Shown here: piece after piece, positions 1-7,595 of the stretch
Layout of the letters: every line of letters starts with the position of its first letter
Numbering within the stretch: the first letter of the stretch is position 1
Source of the DNA: CAZAKZ01 sp964485695
GTDB taxonomy: Bacteria > Planctomycetota > JAFGQW01
Length of the DNA stretch: 10,797 nt
Reading direction: 5' to 3'
Assembly (NCBI GenBank): GCA_964485695.1
Contig: CAZAKZ010000172.1
Location: forward strand, 1 to 10,797
Position numbers and translations under genes: made by a program
Notes under the pieces: generated by a model
Databases searched by the model: none
Told to the model about the DNA's origin: nothing
What the model saw: the letters and a program-made list of their open reading frames with translations, nothing else

Positions 1-111
1 CCCATCTCCGCCAGATCAATTGTCTGCCAATCCACCCCTTCGGCGATTATTTACATTCGGCGGCATTGTCTGAAGATTGATGCCCAAAGGCTATTCGTTG
101 GCAGTGACATG

Positions 112-232
112 CTATACCGCCCCCGGCCCGAAATCACACAAGCCCGAAGCGCAAGCGAGGGACGTAACCTACTGCCTCGCTTGCGCTTCGGGCTAGTGTG
201 CGATGCGTCAGACTTGACCGGGAGCGGTATAG
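112..232. repeat. Nested palindromic intergenic element (MITE-like or REP-like)
   Basis: Two inverted repeats sit one inside the other. The outer arms are 112-126 (CTATACCGCCCCCGG) and 218-232 (CCGGGAGCGGTATAG), complementary at 14 of 15 bases. The inner arms are 141-160 and 175-194, a perfect 20-bp inverted repeat with core AGCCCGAAGCGCAAGCGAGG and a 14-nt loop. The inner stem extends outward after one mismatch by CACAC/GTGTG (135-139 and 196-200). The element lies 7 bp beyond the stop codon of the leftward gene. There is no coding capacity and no obvious target-site duplication next to the outer arms. It could be a small non-autonomous element, a REP-like repeat, or a bidirectional transcription-stop structure. 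The inverted symmetry is certain; the identity is inferred. Confidence 0.8.
135..200 (-). terminator. Strong hairpin after the leftward gene, possible terminator
   Basis: The inner stem of the nested palindrome (25 of 26 possible pairs over 135-160 and 175-200, 14-nt loop) begins 40 nt past the stop codon at 240-242, in the right place to end transcription of the leftward gene. No run of T follows the stem on the minus strand, so it does not look like a classical intrinsic terminator. It could instead protect the 3' end of the mRNA. Confidence 0.4.
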
Positions 233-239
233 TAGCCGC

Positions 240-3200
240 TCAGTGGCTTTCGACGACGAATGTGACCTTCGTCGTTTGCCCCGTTTTCACTTCGACTGTT
301 TGCGCAGTATCTGGGTCCGCTTGCGCGGTAATGACGTAACGGCCGGGGCTGCAAGCGGCTCGAACGGAGGTCTTCTGTTCGGCACTGGTCTGCCTGCTTG
401 GCCAGATCAGCCCTCGCACCATATTGAAGACCAAGCGGCCAGAGCGCAAACCGCGGATGGGACCGATCGGCGCAAGCGAGGCAGGCCGGGCGTGGACCCA
501 GACACGTTCCGGCGGCGTGCCGTCGGGTCGCTCCGTCCGGACCTCAATGAAGCCGGCCTTATCGGGATCAAACGTCACCGCAGCGTCATCCACGCCGGCG
601 CCGACTTCCCGGTAACCGAAAAAATCCTTTGCATAGACTGACACCACGGTGGGACCCGTGCCGAGATGGGACATTTCGATCTGTTCGCCCTTGACGAGTC
701 CGGAGGGGTACCGACGAATCTGTCGGTAGCCCTTCATATCGACGATCACGCCAATGAACAGTGACTTCTCGGGATCACCCTTCCAGTTGAGCGTGAGCTT
801 GCGAAGTGGCTTGCGCGGCAGGACGACGTCATGGCTGACCGTCTTACCGGGCTTGACCTCTACCGGCGCCACGATCGAGTCGTATGGGCGGATGACGAAA
901 CCGGGCGGGCCCTTGTATTCCTCCATGAACGCGGCCGACGCCGGCCAGCCCGGCGCTTGCGACAAGTTGAAGTCCACCGCGTTCTCGCCTGCCATCAAGT
1001 GGAATCGAAAGTCTCCCTCGGCGCCGACGGCAGGGGCCCCCATTGGGCCGTCACTGCCAAGTTCGGTTCCCAACGCGGGCGTGCCATCGTCATAAAGAAC
1101 GCGGCCTTCCACCCATCCAGCAGCGTCTTCAAGTCTCTTGACGACGATCTGTCCAAGGTCCGTCGTCTGATTCGCGGTTACGGTACCTACAACGGACTGC
1201 TGTGCCATTCCGTCGACCGTAGTCTCCAAGCGGATCCTGCCGATTGGGATGTCCTTCAGTTCCACTTTGCCGTTGGAGAACTGAACACCGCCGTGGGACT
1301 TGCTGCTATCGAACCAGATCCGGCCGCGGGGAACAGGCGTCTTCCCGTCCGGCTGGAGTACCAAGGCCTTGACGTTGCCGAATTCCATCGTGGGCAGCTT
1401 GAACTCGACCTCGACCAAACGCTCCTCCGCACCTTCTCCGACAACAACCTCCCGGCTCCAATTCCAGTGTCCTGCTTCTTTCACTCTGACGGTCAGGCGA
1501 TACTTGCCAGGGGCCAGGTTCTCCAAATCAATCTCTCCGCCCTCAAAGAAGAGCGTCTCGGTCGCAATCGTCGCGAGGCCGCGACTGAGTTTGGACATCT
1601 CGCAAGTTACGTCGAAGTGCAGTGAAGTCGGAAGAGCATTGGCCGGTTTGACCGTTACGTGAATGCGGGCGCGGTTGTCGAAGACGAGCCTCAGATCGCT
1701 TTGTCCCGGTTTGATGGCGTCGATCTTGGTGCACCATCGCCTGCGCGGCAGGTGCGACTCGCCGGGCCCAATCGCATCGACGTGGCCTTTGAACACGCGG
1801 GGCTCGGGCAGTTCGACGGAAAACCGTCCGTCTCGGTCGGTTTTGGCTTGGCGGACCCAGTCCAGCTTGCCTGGGATGTGGAAATCGAGCGTCAAGTTCG
1901 CGGCCGGGCTGCCGTCTGTGAAGACCGCGCGTCCGGCGGCGGTCAACTCGTCCATGGGCAGAACCTTGATACGGCACGACTTGCCTATTGCTTGCTCCCG
2001 TGGGACGTACACCGTCCTGGAGATGGAGTCCCTCTTCCAGAAGCTGATCCCAAATTCGTCTTCATCTTCATCTTCTCGCTTGGACACTCCCTCCAGGACG
2101 AAACGTCCGTTGCCGTCAGTCCAGCCCCGTTTTCCTCGGCAGTCGACGCGGACTCCGGCCAAAGGCTTACCAGAAGCATCCACCGCCTCGCCACGAAGCG
2201 TGACTCCTTGGGGCAATACGATCTTCGTCTCGTACCGCTTCTTCGGCGGAGTCATGGTCACGGTCTTTCTGGCCCTCGGCCACTGTGTGTGCGTGACTAC
2301 GACGAAAAACAACGGAGAATCAAGCGGCAGACCCAGCAGCGAGTATCGTCCTTCGGCGTCGGTGTACGTCTGCTGCACATTCGATAGTGCGTAACCCGTG
2401 AAGGAGGAGGAACTCGTTCTGCGGCGCTGGGCGACTACGTACGCACCGACCACGGGTTTGCCGTCCGGGTCGACGACTTGGCCGCACAGTTGGAAGCACT
2501 CGGTCTCGATGTTCGGGTCGCCTTCGATCGTTATGTTGACTGGCTCCGCATCCAGTTCACCCGTCCAGACGCCAGGTATCTCGCCGTCTTGGCCGGGTGC
2601 GGCCGCCAACGACTTGGTAATTGTTGCCGAGAAACTGGGCCGAACCGTGTAGACACCTGGAAGGCGGAAGTAGAACCGCGAGCCGTTCGCAGCGGGCGCG
2701 GATGACAAGTAAACGTCATAGGACACGGACTCGCCCGGAAGGATCTCTCGGAAGTACTCCTCGCGCACGGTGCCGTTCGGGGGCGTCAAACGCTCGCGAG
2801 GCGGCGGAATCTCCAAACCATCCTTGCGCGTGACGGTGAACCGATACGTGTCCTCGTATGCAACGTCACCCCAGTAGACGACGGCCGGAACCTTGCCCTC
2901 GTTGATCAGGCGAGTCTCGAACACCAGTTTGCCGTTACAGGGTATAGACGTTTCCTTAGGCTTGGCCTCGTAACGCAGTTTCGGGACGTAGTCACCGGCG
3001 CGCTCGGGTCGGCCGTCGAGCCGGGCCAACGCCGCAATGGCCAGGCCGACCGTGGGACATCGCGAATCTCCGGCCGCAAGCTGCTCGAGCGCCTGTCGAG
3101 CGGAGGCGCCGCCGATCGCCTCCAACGCCCAGATCGCTCGCACTTTTTGTCGCGTCGAGTTGGTGGCGTACAACGGCTTTTCACAAGCTTCGAGCAACAA

Positions 3201-3689
3201 GCCAGCGGAATACTTCACTTCGCCCGACTTTGTCTTCTTGACAGCATCGCGCAGTTTCTCCTCAGCCACTCTGCCGATCCGCGCCAGTTGTTCAAATGCT
3301 CCCCTCCTGACCTTGAATTCCGGAGCGTCCAGCTCGCGGATCAGGCGATCCAGCGAGGCATCGTCGACCTTGGGCGGTTGGAGCATCTTGGCCAAGAACG
3401 GCGCGCTCTTCTCTCGCGACGCCTTCAGGGACCGAACAATCTCTCGCCCCTTCACAGGGTCCTCACATCCGAGTTCCTTCCACCTCTCGTGGAGCGTGTC
3501 TGTTGACGATTGCGCGGACGCTTCGGTGGCTCTGGCAACGGAGGTTTCTGTCGCATCAGATCCGGAGGCTGGAAGAACCGCGATTGCGGCACGGGCCAAA
3601 GCCCAAGGCAACAGACCGACCGCGACCAGCAACAAGACGACTCGACCTCCTCGACCCAACTCACCTCGTCTGTTCTTACGAGAACTCAT
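240..3689 (-). CDS. Exported HEAT-module protein with repeated carboxypeptidase-regulatory-like domains
   Basis: The predicted protein has 1149 residues. The N-terminus is basic and followed by a hydrophobic segment at about 16-40, a signal peptide or membrane anchor. Residues about 110-226 form a helical HEAT-like module (DAPEFKVRRGAFEQLARIG, then VRAIWALEAIG and an LEQLAAG turn), a layout I know from planctomycete HEAT/WD40 proteins. About 243-390 looks like an Ig-like beta-sandwich. From about 399 to the end there are several carboxypeptidase-regulatory/CNA-B-like units marked by G-x-V-x-D-x-x-G-K-P and T-D-x-x-G-R-F/Y signatures (near 402, 498, 585, and further degenerate copies). An acidic run (EDEDEDEF) lies near 539-546. 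No catalytic motif is seen, so a structural or binding role at the cell envelope is likely. The ATG at 3689 is chosen because AAGGGGA lies 6 nt upstream; a TTG 42 nt further upstream would lengthen the N-terminus without such a site. It is divergent from the repressor at 3914 and could be co-regulated with it. Function unknown. Confidence 0.85.
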   Translation of the reverse strand: MSSRKNRRGELGRGGRVVLLLVAVGLLPWALARAAIAVLPASGSDATETSVARATEASAQSSTDTLHERWKELGCEDPVKGREIVRSLKASREKSAPFLAKMLQPPKVDDASLDRLIRELDAPEFKVRRGAFEQLARIGRVAEEKLRDAVKKTKSGEVKYSAGLLLEACEKPLYATNSTRQKVRAIWALEAIGGASARQALEQLAAGDSRCPTVGLAIAALARLDGRPERAGDYVPKLRYEAKPKETSIPCNGKLVFETRLINEGKVPAVVYWGDVAYEDTYRFTVTRKDGLEIPPPRERLTPPNGTVREEYFREILPGESVSYDVYLSSAPAANGSRFYFRLPGVYTVRPSFSATITKSLAAAPGQDGEIPGVWTGELDAEPVNITIEGDPNIETECFQLCGQVVDPDGKPVVGAYVVAQRRRTSSSSFTGYALSNVQQTYTDAEGRYSLLGLPLDSPLFFVVVTHTQWPRARKTVTMTPPKKRYETKIVLPQGVTLRGEAVDASGKPLAGVRVDCRGKRGWTDGNGRFVLEGVSKREDEDEDEFGISFWKRDSISRTVYVPREQAIGKSCRIKVLPMDELTAAGRAVFTDGSPAANLTLDFHIPGKLDWVRQAKTDRDGRFSVELPEPRVFKGHVDAIGPGESHLPRRRWCTKIDAIKPGQSDLRLVFDNRARIHVTVKPANALPTSLHFDVTCEMSKLSRGLATIATETLFFEGGEIDLENLAPGKYRLTVRVKEAGHWNWSREVVVGEGAEERLVEVEFKLPTMEFGNVKALVLQPDGKTPVPRGRIWFDSSKSHGGVQFSNGKVELKDIPIGRIRLETTVDGMAQQSVVGTVTANQTTDLGQIVVKRLEDAAGWVEGRVLYDDGTPALGTELGSDGPMGAPAVGAEGDFRFHLMAGENAVDFNLSQAPGWPASAAFMEEYKGPPGFVIRPYDSIVAPVEVKPGKTVSHDVVLPRKPLRKLTLNWKGDPEKSLFIGVIVDMKGYRQIRRYPSGLVKGEQIEMSHLGTGPTVVSVYAKDFFGYREVGAGVDDAAVTFDPDKAGFIEVRTERPDGTPPERVWVHARPASLAPIGPIRGLRSGRLVFNMVRGLIWPSRQTSAEQKTSVRAACSPGRYVITAQADPDTAQTVEVKTGQTTKVTFVVESH

Positions 3690-3695
3690 GGCCAG

Positions 3696-3702
3696 TCCCC
3701 TT
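3696..3702 (-). promoter_or_regulatory. Ribosome binding site that fixes the start at 3689
   Basis: On the minus strand AAGGGGA stands 6 nt before the ATG at 3689. The in-frame upstream alternative at 3731 is a TTG, so this site supports the shorter protein, which also puts the basic n-region directly before the hydrophobic segment. Confidence 0.6.
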
Positions 3703-3738
3703 TTTCCAGCTCGCGGTTCCGGTCTGGGCAATCAGTTC

Positions 3739-3766
3739 AGTTTACCTGCACGGATGCGCGAGTCAA
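3739..3766 (-). promoter_or_regulatory. Candidate sigma-70-type promoter for the leftward gene
   Basis: Read on the minus strand, TTGACT (3766-3761; 5 of 6 to consensus) is followed after 16 nt by TAAACT (3744-3739; 4 of 6). Transcription would start near 3732, leaving a leader of about 40 nt before the ATG. It is separated by about 76 bp from the operator candidate at 3842-3859, so direct repression from that site is not obvious. Housekeeping promoter consensus is less reliable in planctomycetes than in Escherichia coli. Confidence 0.35.
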
Positions 3767-3834
3767 ACTCGCATGACCGGAGAATGCGGTCGACTGAAGA
3801 ATCGCGTCCTCTCGGATAATTGCGCTGGCCCCTA

Positions 3835-3863
3835 TTGACATCTACTACTGTCTATAGTACGTT
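3835..3863 (+). promoter_or_regulatory. Candidate promoter of module 1 (BlaI plus M56-ankyrin)
   Basis: A perfect TTGACA at 3835-3840 is followed after 17 nt by TACGTT (3858-3863), only 3 of 6 to the -10 consensus. TATAGT at 3853-3858 is a better hexamer, but at 12 nt it is too close to this -35. The -35 and the operator-like dyad in the spacer are the stronger part of the case. The GTG start lies about 50 nt further on. Confidence 0.45.
3842..3859. promoter_or_regulatory. Candidate BlaI-family operator of module 1
   Basis: TACTA (3843-3847) and TAGTA (3855-3859) are perfect inverted half-sites separated by 7 nt, located between the -35 at 3835-3840 and the proposed -10. A further TAGTA occurs at 3870-3874, so there may be more than one dimer site. 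The half-sites resemble the TACTACA/TGTAGTA half-sites of the staphylococcal bla and mec operators. The 16-mer from 3842 (CTACTACTGTCTATAG) matches the module 2 operator candidate at 10 of 16 positions. Occupancy here would block the repressor's own promoter. Confidence 0.5.
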
Positions 3864-3901
3864 GGTTCGTAGTAACAAAATGACAGTTGAACTTGATCTG
3901 C

Positions 3902-3907
3902 GGAGAG
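3902..3907 (+). promoter_or_regulatory. Ribosome binding site that fixes the GTG start at 3914
   Basis: GGAGAG stands 6 nt before GTG at 3914. It lies inside the reading frame that would begin at the TTG at 3887, so it argues for the shorter protein. Confidence 0.6.
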
Positions 3908-3913
3908 AATCGC

Positions 3914-4306
3914 GTGGGCAAGAAAGCACTTGACGATTTGGGCGAGCTTCAGCGGGCGGTCATCGAGATAGTCTGGGACCTCGATCGGGCCAGCGTCCAC
4001 CAGGTCCGCGAGCAACTCGCCGGCACAAGGAAGCTGGCGTACACAACCGTCCTGACGACAATGCAGAAGCTGGAAAAGGCCGGCTGGCTCCGCCACCGCT
4101 CGGAAGGCAAGAGCTACGTCTACGAGCCCACTCGCACCCGCGAGGAGGCCGGAGCAAGGTCCGTCCGTGGGTTCGTCGATCGCATGTTCGGCGGCGACGC
4201 CGTCCTGATGTTCCAGCACTTGATGCGCGAAAGCAAGCTGACCGACTCGGAGCTGGTCGAGCTGCGCAAACTGATCAACCAGAAGCGAAAGGAGAGCAAG
4301 AAATGA
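3914..4306 (+). CDS. BlaI/MecI/CopY-family transcriptional repressor (module 1)
   Basis: The product has 130 residues, normal for BlaI/MecI proteins of about 120-130. These are dimeric winged-helix repressors that bind inverted repeats and are inactivated through a partner M56 membrane protease. The N-terminal winged helix is recognisable: DDLGELQRAVIEIVWDL, then SVHQVREQL, the recognition-helix region LAYTTVLTTMQKLEKAGWL, and the wing around HRSEGKSYVYEP. The C-terminal dimerisation part contains RMFGGD and a leucine-rich helix ending in a lysine-rich tail. The GTG start is chosen for the GGAGAG 6 nt upstream; the TTG at 3887 would add nine poorly fitting residues. The stop overlaps the M56 start in ATGA, indicating translational coupling. 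There is no beta-lactamase gene nearby, so the name blaI would mislead on function. The operator candidate at 3842-3859 suggests autorepression. Family assignment is firm; targets are inferred. Confidence 0.92.
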   Translation: MGKKALDDLGELQRAVIEIVWDLDRASVHQVREQLAGTRKLAYTTVLTTMQKLEKAGWLRHRSEGKSYVYEPTRTREEAGARSVRGFVDRMFGGDAVLMFQHLMRESKLTDSELVELRKLINQKRKESKK

Positions 4307-7300
4307 TGCAGCAGATCCTGACCGAGAACGCTCTCTTGTGGACCTTCCTTTGGCAAAGTGCGGCCTTCCTCACGGTGGGCCTCGCTGCCGCTTTCGCATT
4401 CGGACGCCGCCCGTCCAGAGCGCATCACATTCTGCTTCTGGCGATCGTCGCCGCCGTTGTCGTGCCCCTGGCCACCGTATCGGTCAGGCATCTTGGACTC
4501 GGACTCCTTAAAGCCGAGCCGGTCGCGATCGCGGCGCCCGCAGAACCTGTCGCGGTCAATCTACCCGCTGCACCTCGGCTCGATGTCACCGAGGCTGCGC
4601 TTATGCACCTTGAGTCGAGGACAGACCGTTCCCTGGAGTCTGTCTCACTTGTGGAAACCGAGGGTGTTGAAGTGAAGCCCGCCCGCCCGCGGGTTGACAG
4701 ATACTCCGCTCCGCTCCCAACGCCATCCGAGAGCAGGCAATTCCCATGGCGCACGGCTCTCCTCTTTGCCTGGGTGACCGTGAGTGCGATGCTCACAATG
4801 CGCCTGGTCCTCAAGTTCGTCATGGGCGCCCGCTTGGCAAAATCCGCTGTCCCCGCCGATTGGCAAGACATCCGCGAAGCCGCCCACCTTGCAGGCGCCG
4901 AGGTCGGAATCGGTGGATCGGTCCGCCTCTTGACCAACGAGCGCGTTCATAGCCCAATGATCTGGTGCTGGAGCACCGAGCCGGCTTTGTTGCTCCCACG
5001 CGCCGACCGCAACCACGACGGAATCGACTGGCTCAGTGTCTTCTGCCACGAACTGGCGCACTTCAAACGCCGGGACCACATTGCCGGGTTGCTGGCCGAG
5101 TTGGCCATCTGTTTCTTGCCTTGGCAGGTCCTCCTGTGGTGGGCGAAGAAACGCCTGCTGAGTCTGAGCGAGCGGGCATGCGACGACTGGGTACTGGCCT
5201 GGGGACGCCCGTGTGCCGACTACGCTGAATCACTGCTCGACCTGGTGCCCCAAGGCCAGATGGCCTTCGTCCCGACGGTCCTCCGTAGCAAGAATGGCTT
5301 GGCCGGGAGGATTCGCCGCGTCCTGGCAGGCAGATGCCCCAATCCAAGAGCCGGCCTGCTTTGGCTCGTGGCTGTAGGTCTGGCAACGGCAAGCATCGGG
5401 CTCGGCGTTGCCTTAGCCCAGACTCGCCCCGCGAGGCCAGTCAACGAAGACAAGCCCGCGAAGCCAGTTGAGCGGGCCGCAATCGCACCTCAGCCAAAGC
5501 CCGACAAGCCCCTCCATTGGGCGGCCCAGAACGGCCACGGGGATCTCGCCAATCGACTGATCTCCACCGGCGCGGATATCGAGGCGAAGAACGGCTACGG
5601 TCGCACGCCCTTGGCCGTGGCTGCAGACGCCGGCCACAAAGAGATGGTCGATCTGCTGCTGGCCAAAGGAGCCACGATTGAATCAAAGGACATCTGGTAC
5701 AAGACGCCGCTGTTTCACGCGGCGGCCAACGGCCATGCTGATCTTGTCACGTTCCTGATCGCCAAGGGTGCAGGTGTGAAGCTGAAGAGCAACCTCGGCT
5801 TCACGCCATTGAGTCAAGCCTCGGCCAATGGGCACGCACCGACCGTCAAGATCCTGCTCGCTGCCGGTGCCGAAGTCAACACGGTCGGCAATGGCGGGGC
5901 AACGCCACTTGGCCAGACAGTTAGCGCCGGGCACCTCGAAACGGCAAGATTGCTCGTTGCGGCTGGTGCCGATGTGAACCGAGAGGGCACGGGTGACAAG
6001 ACCCCGTTGATGAAGGCCGCCTCGGGCGGTCATCTTGAAATTGCCCGGTTGCTCATCGCCTCCGGCGCCGAGGCCGACCGAAAGGCCCTGTACGAAGCGA
6101 TCATGGCCGGCGACCGGCAGATGGCTGAACTGATGCTTGAAAACGGCGCGGCGGTCACCTTTCCCGCCCTGCACTTCGCTGCCTTCATGGGGGACCTGCC
6201 AGAGGTGAAGAAGCTGGTCGAACAGGGCACGGACGTGGATTCGAGGGACAACGACGAACAAACGCCGCTGTTTCTTGCGGCCCTGGGCGGCCAGCGACAA
6301 GTGATTGAATTCCTACTGGACAACGGAGCGGATATCGAGGCGAGAGAAACGCGCCGCCGTACGGTCCTGAATCGAGCCGCCGAGCGCGGTGACAAAGGCA
6401 TGGTCGAGGTTCTGCTTTCGAAAGGCGCCGACCCAAACGCCGCCTGCGGCGAGGGCGTCCGTACGATCAGGCCCCTGGGCTGTGCAGTTCGTTACGGGCA
6501 CCACGACGTAGCAGCCGTGCTGCTGAACCATGGCGCCGATCCGGACGCTAAAGGCTTGTGCGGTCGGACGCCGCTCGGGTGGGCTGCCGTGCAAGGTCAC
6601 ACGGAAGTAGTGAAGCTGCTTCTGGAGCATGGGGCGACGGTCAACGCCCGAGCCGGTGACGGCGACACGCCGCCATTCGAATGGATCGGCGGCCGATCGC
6701 CGCTGCACGAAGCGGCCTTGAGGGACAGGCCCAAGATAGTCAAGCTGCTTATCGCTCAAGGCGCAGACGTAAACGCAAAGGACCGTTACGGAGCCACGGC
6801 ACTGCACAGCGCTGACCCGACCGGTGCCGCTCTCCTCATCGCCCACGGAGCAGATATCGACGCAAGAGACGAAAGAGGGCGTATGCCCATTCATCGCGCG
6901 GCGGCATACGGAGAGCCACGTTTGGTCGAAACGCTGATTGCCGAAGGGGCCGACCTCAACGCCCAAGACGGCAAAGGGCGTACGCCGCTGCACTCCGGTG
7001 CTGCCAGGACGCATACCAGAGTCTCTGAATACAACACTGACCCCACGGCGACAATGAAAGTCCTTATTGCCGCGGGCGCAGACGTTGACGCCAAGGCCGA
7101 CAACGGCGCCACCGCCCTGTACGAAGCCGCCGCCAAAGGCAATACCGAGGCCGTCAAACTGCTTTTGGCCGAGGGCGCCGACTTCAATGTCACGGCGGAC
7201 GAGGAAGATGAAATGGGTCTCACGCTCCTACACGCCGCGGCAAAGCACTTCAGGCTGGACATGATCGCACTGTTGATCGCGAAAGGCGCGGATGTCAACG

Positions 7301-7428
7301 CCAAGGCCGCAAGCGGAAAGACACCAAACGACCTCGTCAAGGCAGCGACCGGAGTGTCCGGCGGCAATAGAAGGAGCCTTCAGAGGCGTACAATTGAGCT
7401 CTTGGTCGAGCACGGGGCGGAAAAATAA
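4303..7428 (+). CDS. M56 (BlaR1-type) membrane metallopeptidase with C-terminal ankyrin repeats
   Basis: The product has 1041 residues; BlaR1 and MecR1 have about 585-600. Hydrophobic segments lie near 11-33, 41-60, 151-172 and 351-372, with another stretch at 259-281. The M56 signature is complete: SPMIWCW near 217, zinc-binding HELAH at 249-253 followed by FKRRDH, and the expected third ligand in ERACDDW (E290). The protease should therefore be active and cleave or trigger cleavage of a repressor, by analogy with BlaR1/BlaI, most simply the overlapping upstream BlaI-family protein. After the last membrane segment and a short Pro/Lys/Ala linker, residues 401-1041 are about 19 ankyrin repeats. 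These replace the penicillin-binding sensor: no PBP-type SxxK domain is seen. By BlaR1 topology the ankyrin array would be extracytoplasmic, an uncommon place for ankyrins. The segment between the second and third membrane helices is long (about 90 residues). The ATG at 4303 overlaps the previous stop by 4 nt, with AAAGGAG 8 nt upstream. The role as a signal receiver is inferred and the ligand is unknown. Confidence 0.92.
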   Translation: MMQQILTENALLWTFLWQSAAFLTVGLAAAFAFGRRPSRAHHILLLAIVAAVVVPLATVSVRHLGLGLLKAEPVAIAAPAEPVAVNLPAAPRLDVTEAALMHLESRTDRSLESVSLVETEGVEVKPARPRVDRYSAPLPTPSESRQFPWRTALLFAWVTVSAMLTMRLVLKFVMGARLAKSAVPADWQDIREAAHLAGAEVGIGGSVRLLTNERVHSPMIWCWSTEPALLLPRADRNHDGIDWLSVFCHELAHFKRRDHIAGLLAELAICFLPWQVLLWWAKKRLLSLSERACDDWVLAWGRPCADYAESLLDLVPQGQMAFVPTVLRSKNGLAGRIRRVLAGRCPNPRAGLLWLVAVGLATASIGLGVALAQTRPARPVNEDKPAKPVERAAIAPQPKPDKPLHWAAQNGHGDLANRLISTGADIEAKNGYGRTPLAVAADAGHKEMVDLLLAKGATIESKDIWYKTPLFHAAANGHADLVTFLIAKGAGVKLKSNLGFTPLSQASANGHAPTVKILLAAGAEVNTVGNGGATPLGQTVSAGHLETARLLVAAGADVNREGTGDKTPLMKAASGGHLEIARLLIASGAEADRKALYEAIMAGDRQMAELMLENGAAVTFPALHFAAFMGDLPEVKKLVEQGTDVDSRDNDEQTPLFLAALGGQRQVIEFLLDNGADIEARETRRRTVLNRAAERGDKGMVEVLLSKGADPNAACGEGVRTIRPLGCAVRYGHHDVAAVLLNHGADPDAKGLCGRTPLGWAAVQGHTEVVKLLLEHGATVNARAGDGDTPPFEWIGGRSPLHEAALRDRPKIVKLLIAQGADVNAKDRYGATALHSADPTGAALLIAHGADIDARDERGRMPIHRAAAYGEPRLVETLIAEGADLNAQDGKGRTPLHSGAARTHTRVSEYNTDPTATMKVLIAAGADVDAKADNGATALYEAAAKGNTEAVKLLLAEGADFNVTADEEDEMGLTLLHAAAKHFRLDMIALLIAKGADVNAKAASGKTPNDLVKAATGVSGGNRRSLQRRTIELLVEHGAEK
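5503..7425 (+). repeat. Array of about 19 ankyrin repeats in the M56 peptidase
   Basis: Residues 401-1041 read as consecutive units of about 33 residues with TPLxxAAxxGHxxxVxxLLxxGADxNAKD consensus. Most are regular. Exceptions: repeats 6-7 (near 6028-6180) lack the usual turn and TPL start; repeat 12 has an insertion including TPPFEWIGG (near 6666-6693); repeat 14 is short (near 6793-6876); repeat 16 carries an insertion with SEYNTDPTA (near 7027-7050). The last unit is degenerate and probably caps the solenoid. The DNA of neighbouring repeats has diverged, which points to an old expansion rather than recent slippage. Confidence 0.9.
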
Positions 7429-7532
7429 CCGTCAGCATTTGAGCTTGTTCCGACGGTCTCATGGGATGGCCTCTCCGCCGCAGAGCGTCCCGTCCCGGCC
7501 ACATGCCACGGGTCTGCAGTCCTTCCATACAA

Positions 7533-7583
7533 CGCTGGCTGGCCAGCGCATTTCATGAAGCCGAATTCGCCCAGAATATTCGG
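7533..7583 (+). terminator. Two small hairpins between the modules, possible terminator region
   Basis: CGCTGG (7533-7538) pairs with CCAGCG (7543-7548) around a 4-nt loop, followed by CATTTCAT. CCGAAT (7561-7566) pairs with ATTCGG (7578-7583) around an 11-nt loop. Neither has a proper T run, so termination of module 1 here is plausible but unproven. The rest of the 247-bp gap from 7429 to 7595 shows no gene. Confidence 0.3.
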
Positions 7584-7595
7584 TAGAAAATGACC

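Noticed and set aside
112..232. CRISPR repeat or tRNA-like structure.
   Set aside because: There is a single nested palindrome, no repeat-spacer periodicity, and no cloverleaf or conserved T-loop sequence.
831..3819. Several long open frames on the plus strand across the leftward gene (for example 831-1625, 1659-2387 and 3037-3819).
   Set aside because: They are antisense to a continuous 1149-residue protein with clear domains. Their translations are rich in Arg, Ser and Pro, have no recognisable motif and lack good ribosome binding sites, as expected for shadow frames in GC-rich DNA.
3887..3913. Longer start of the module 1 repressor at the TTG at 3887.
   Set aside because: The GGAGAG at 3902-3907 lies within this extension and is properly spaced for GTG at 3914; the nine added residues do not resemble the family N-terminus.
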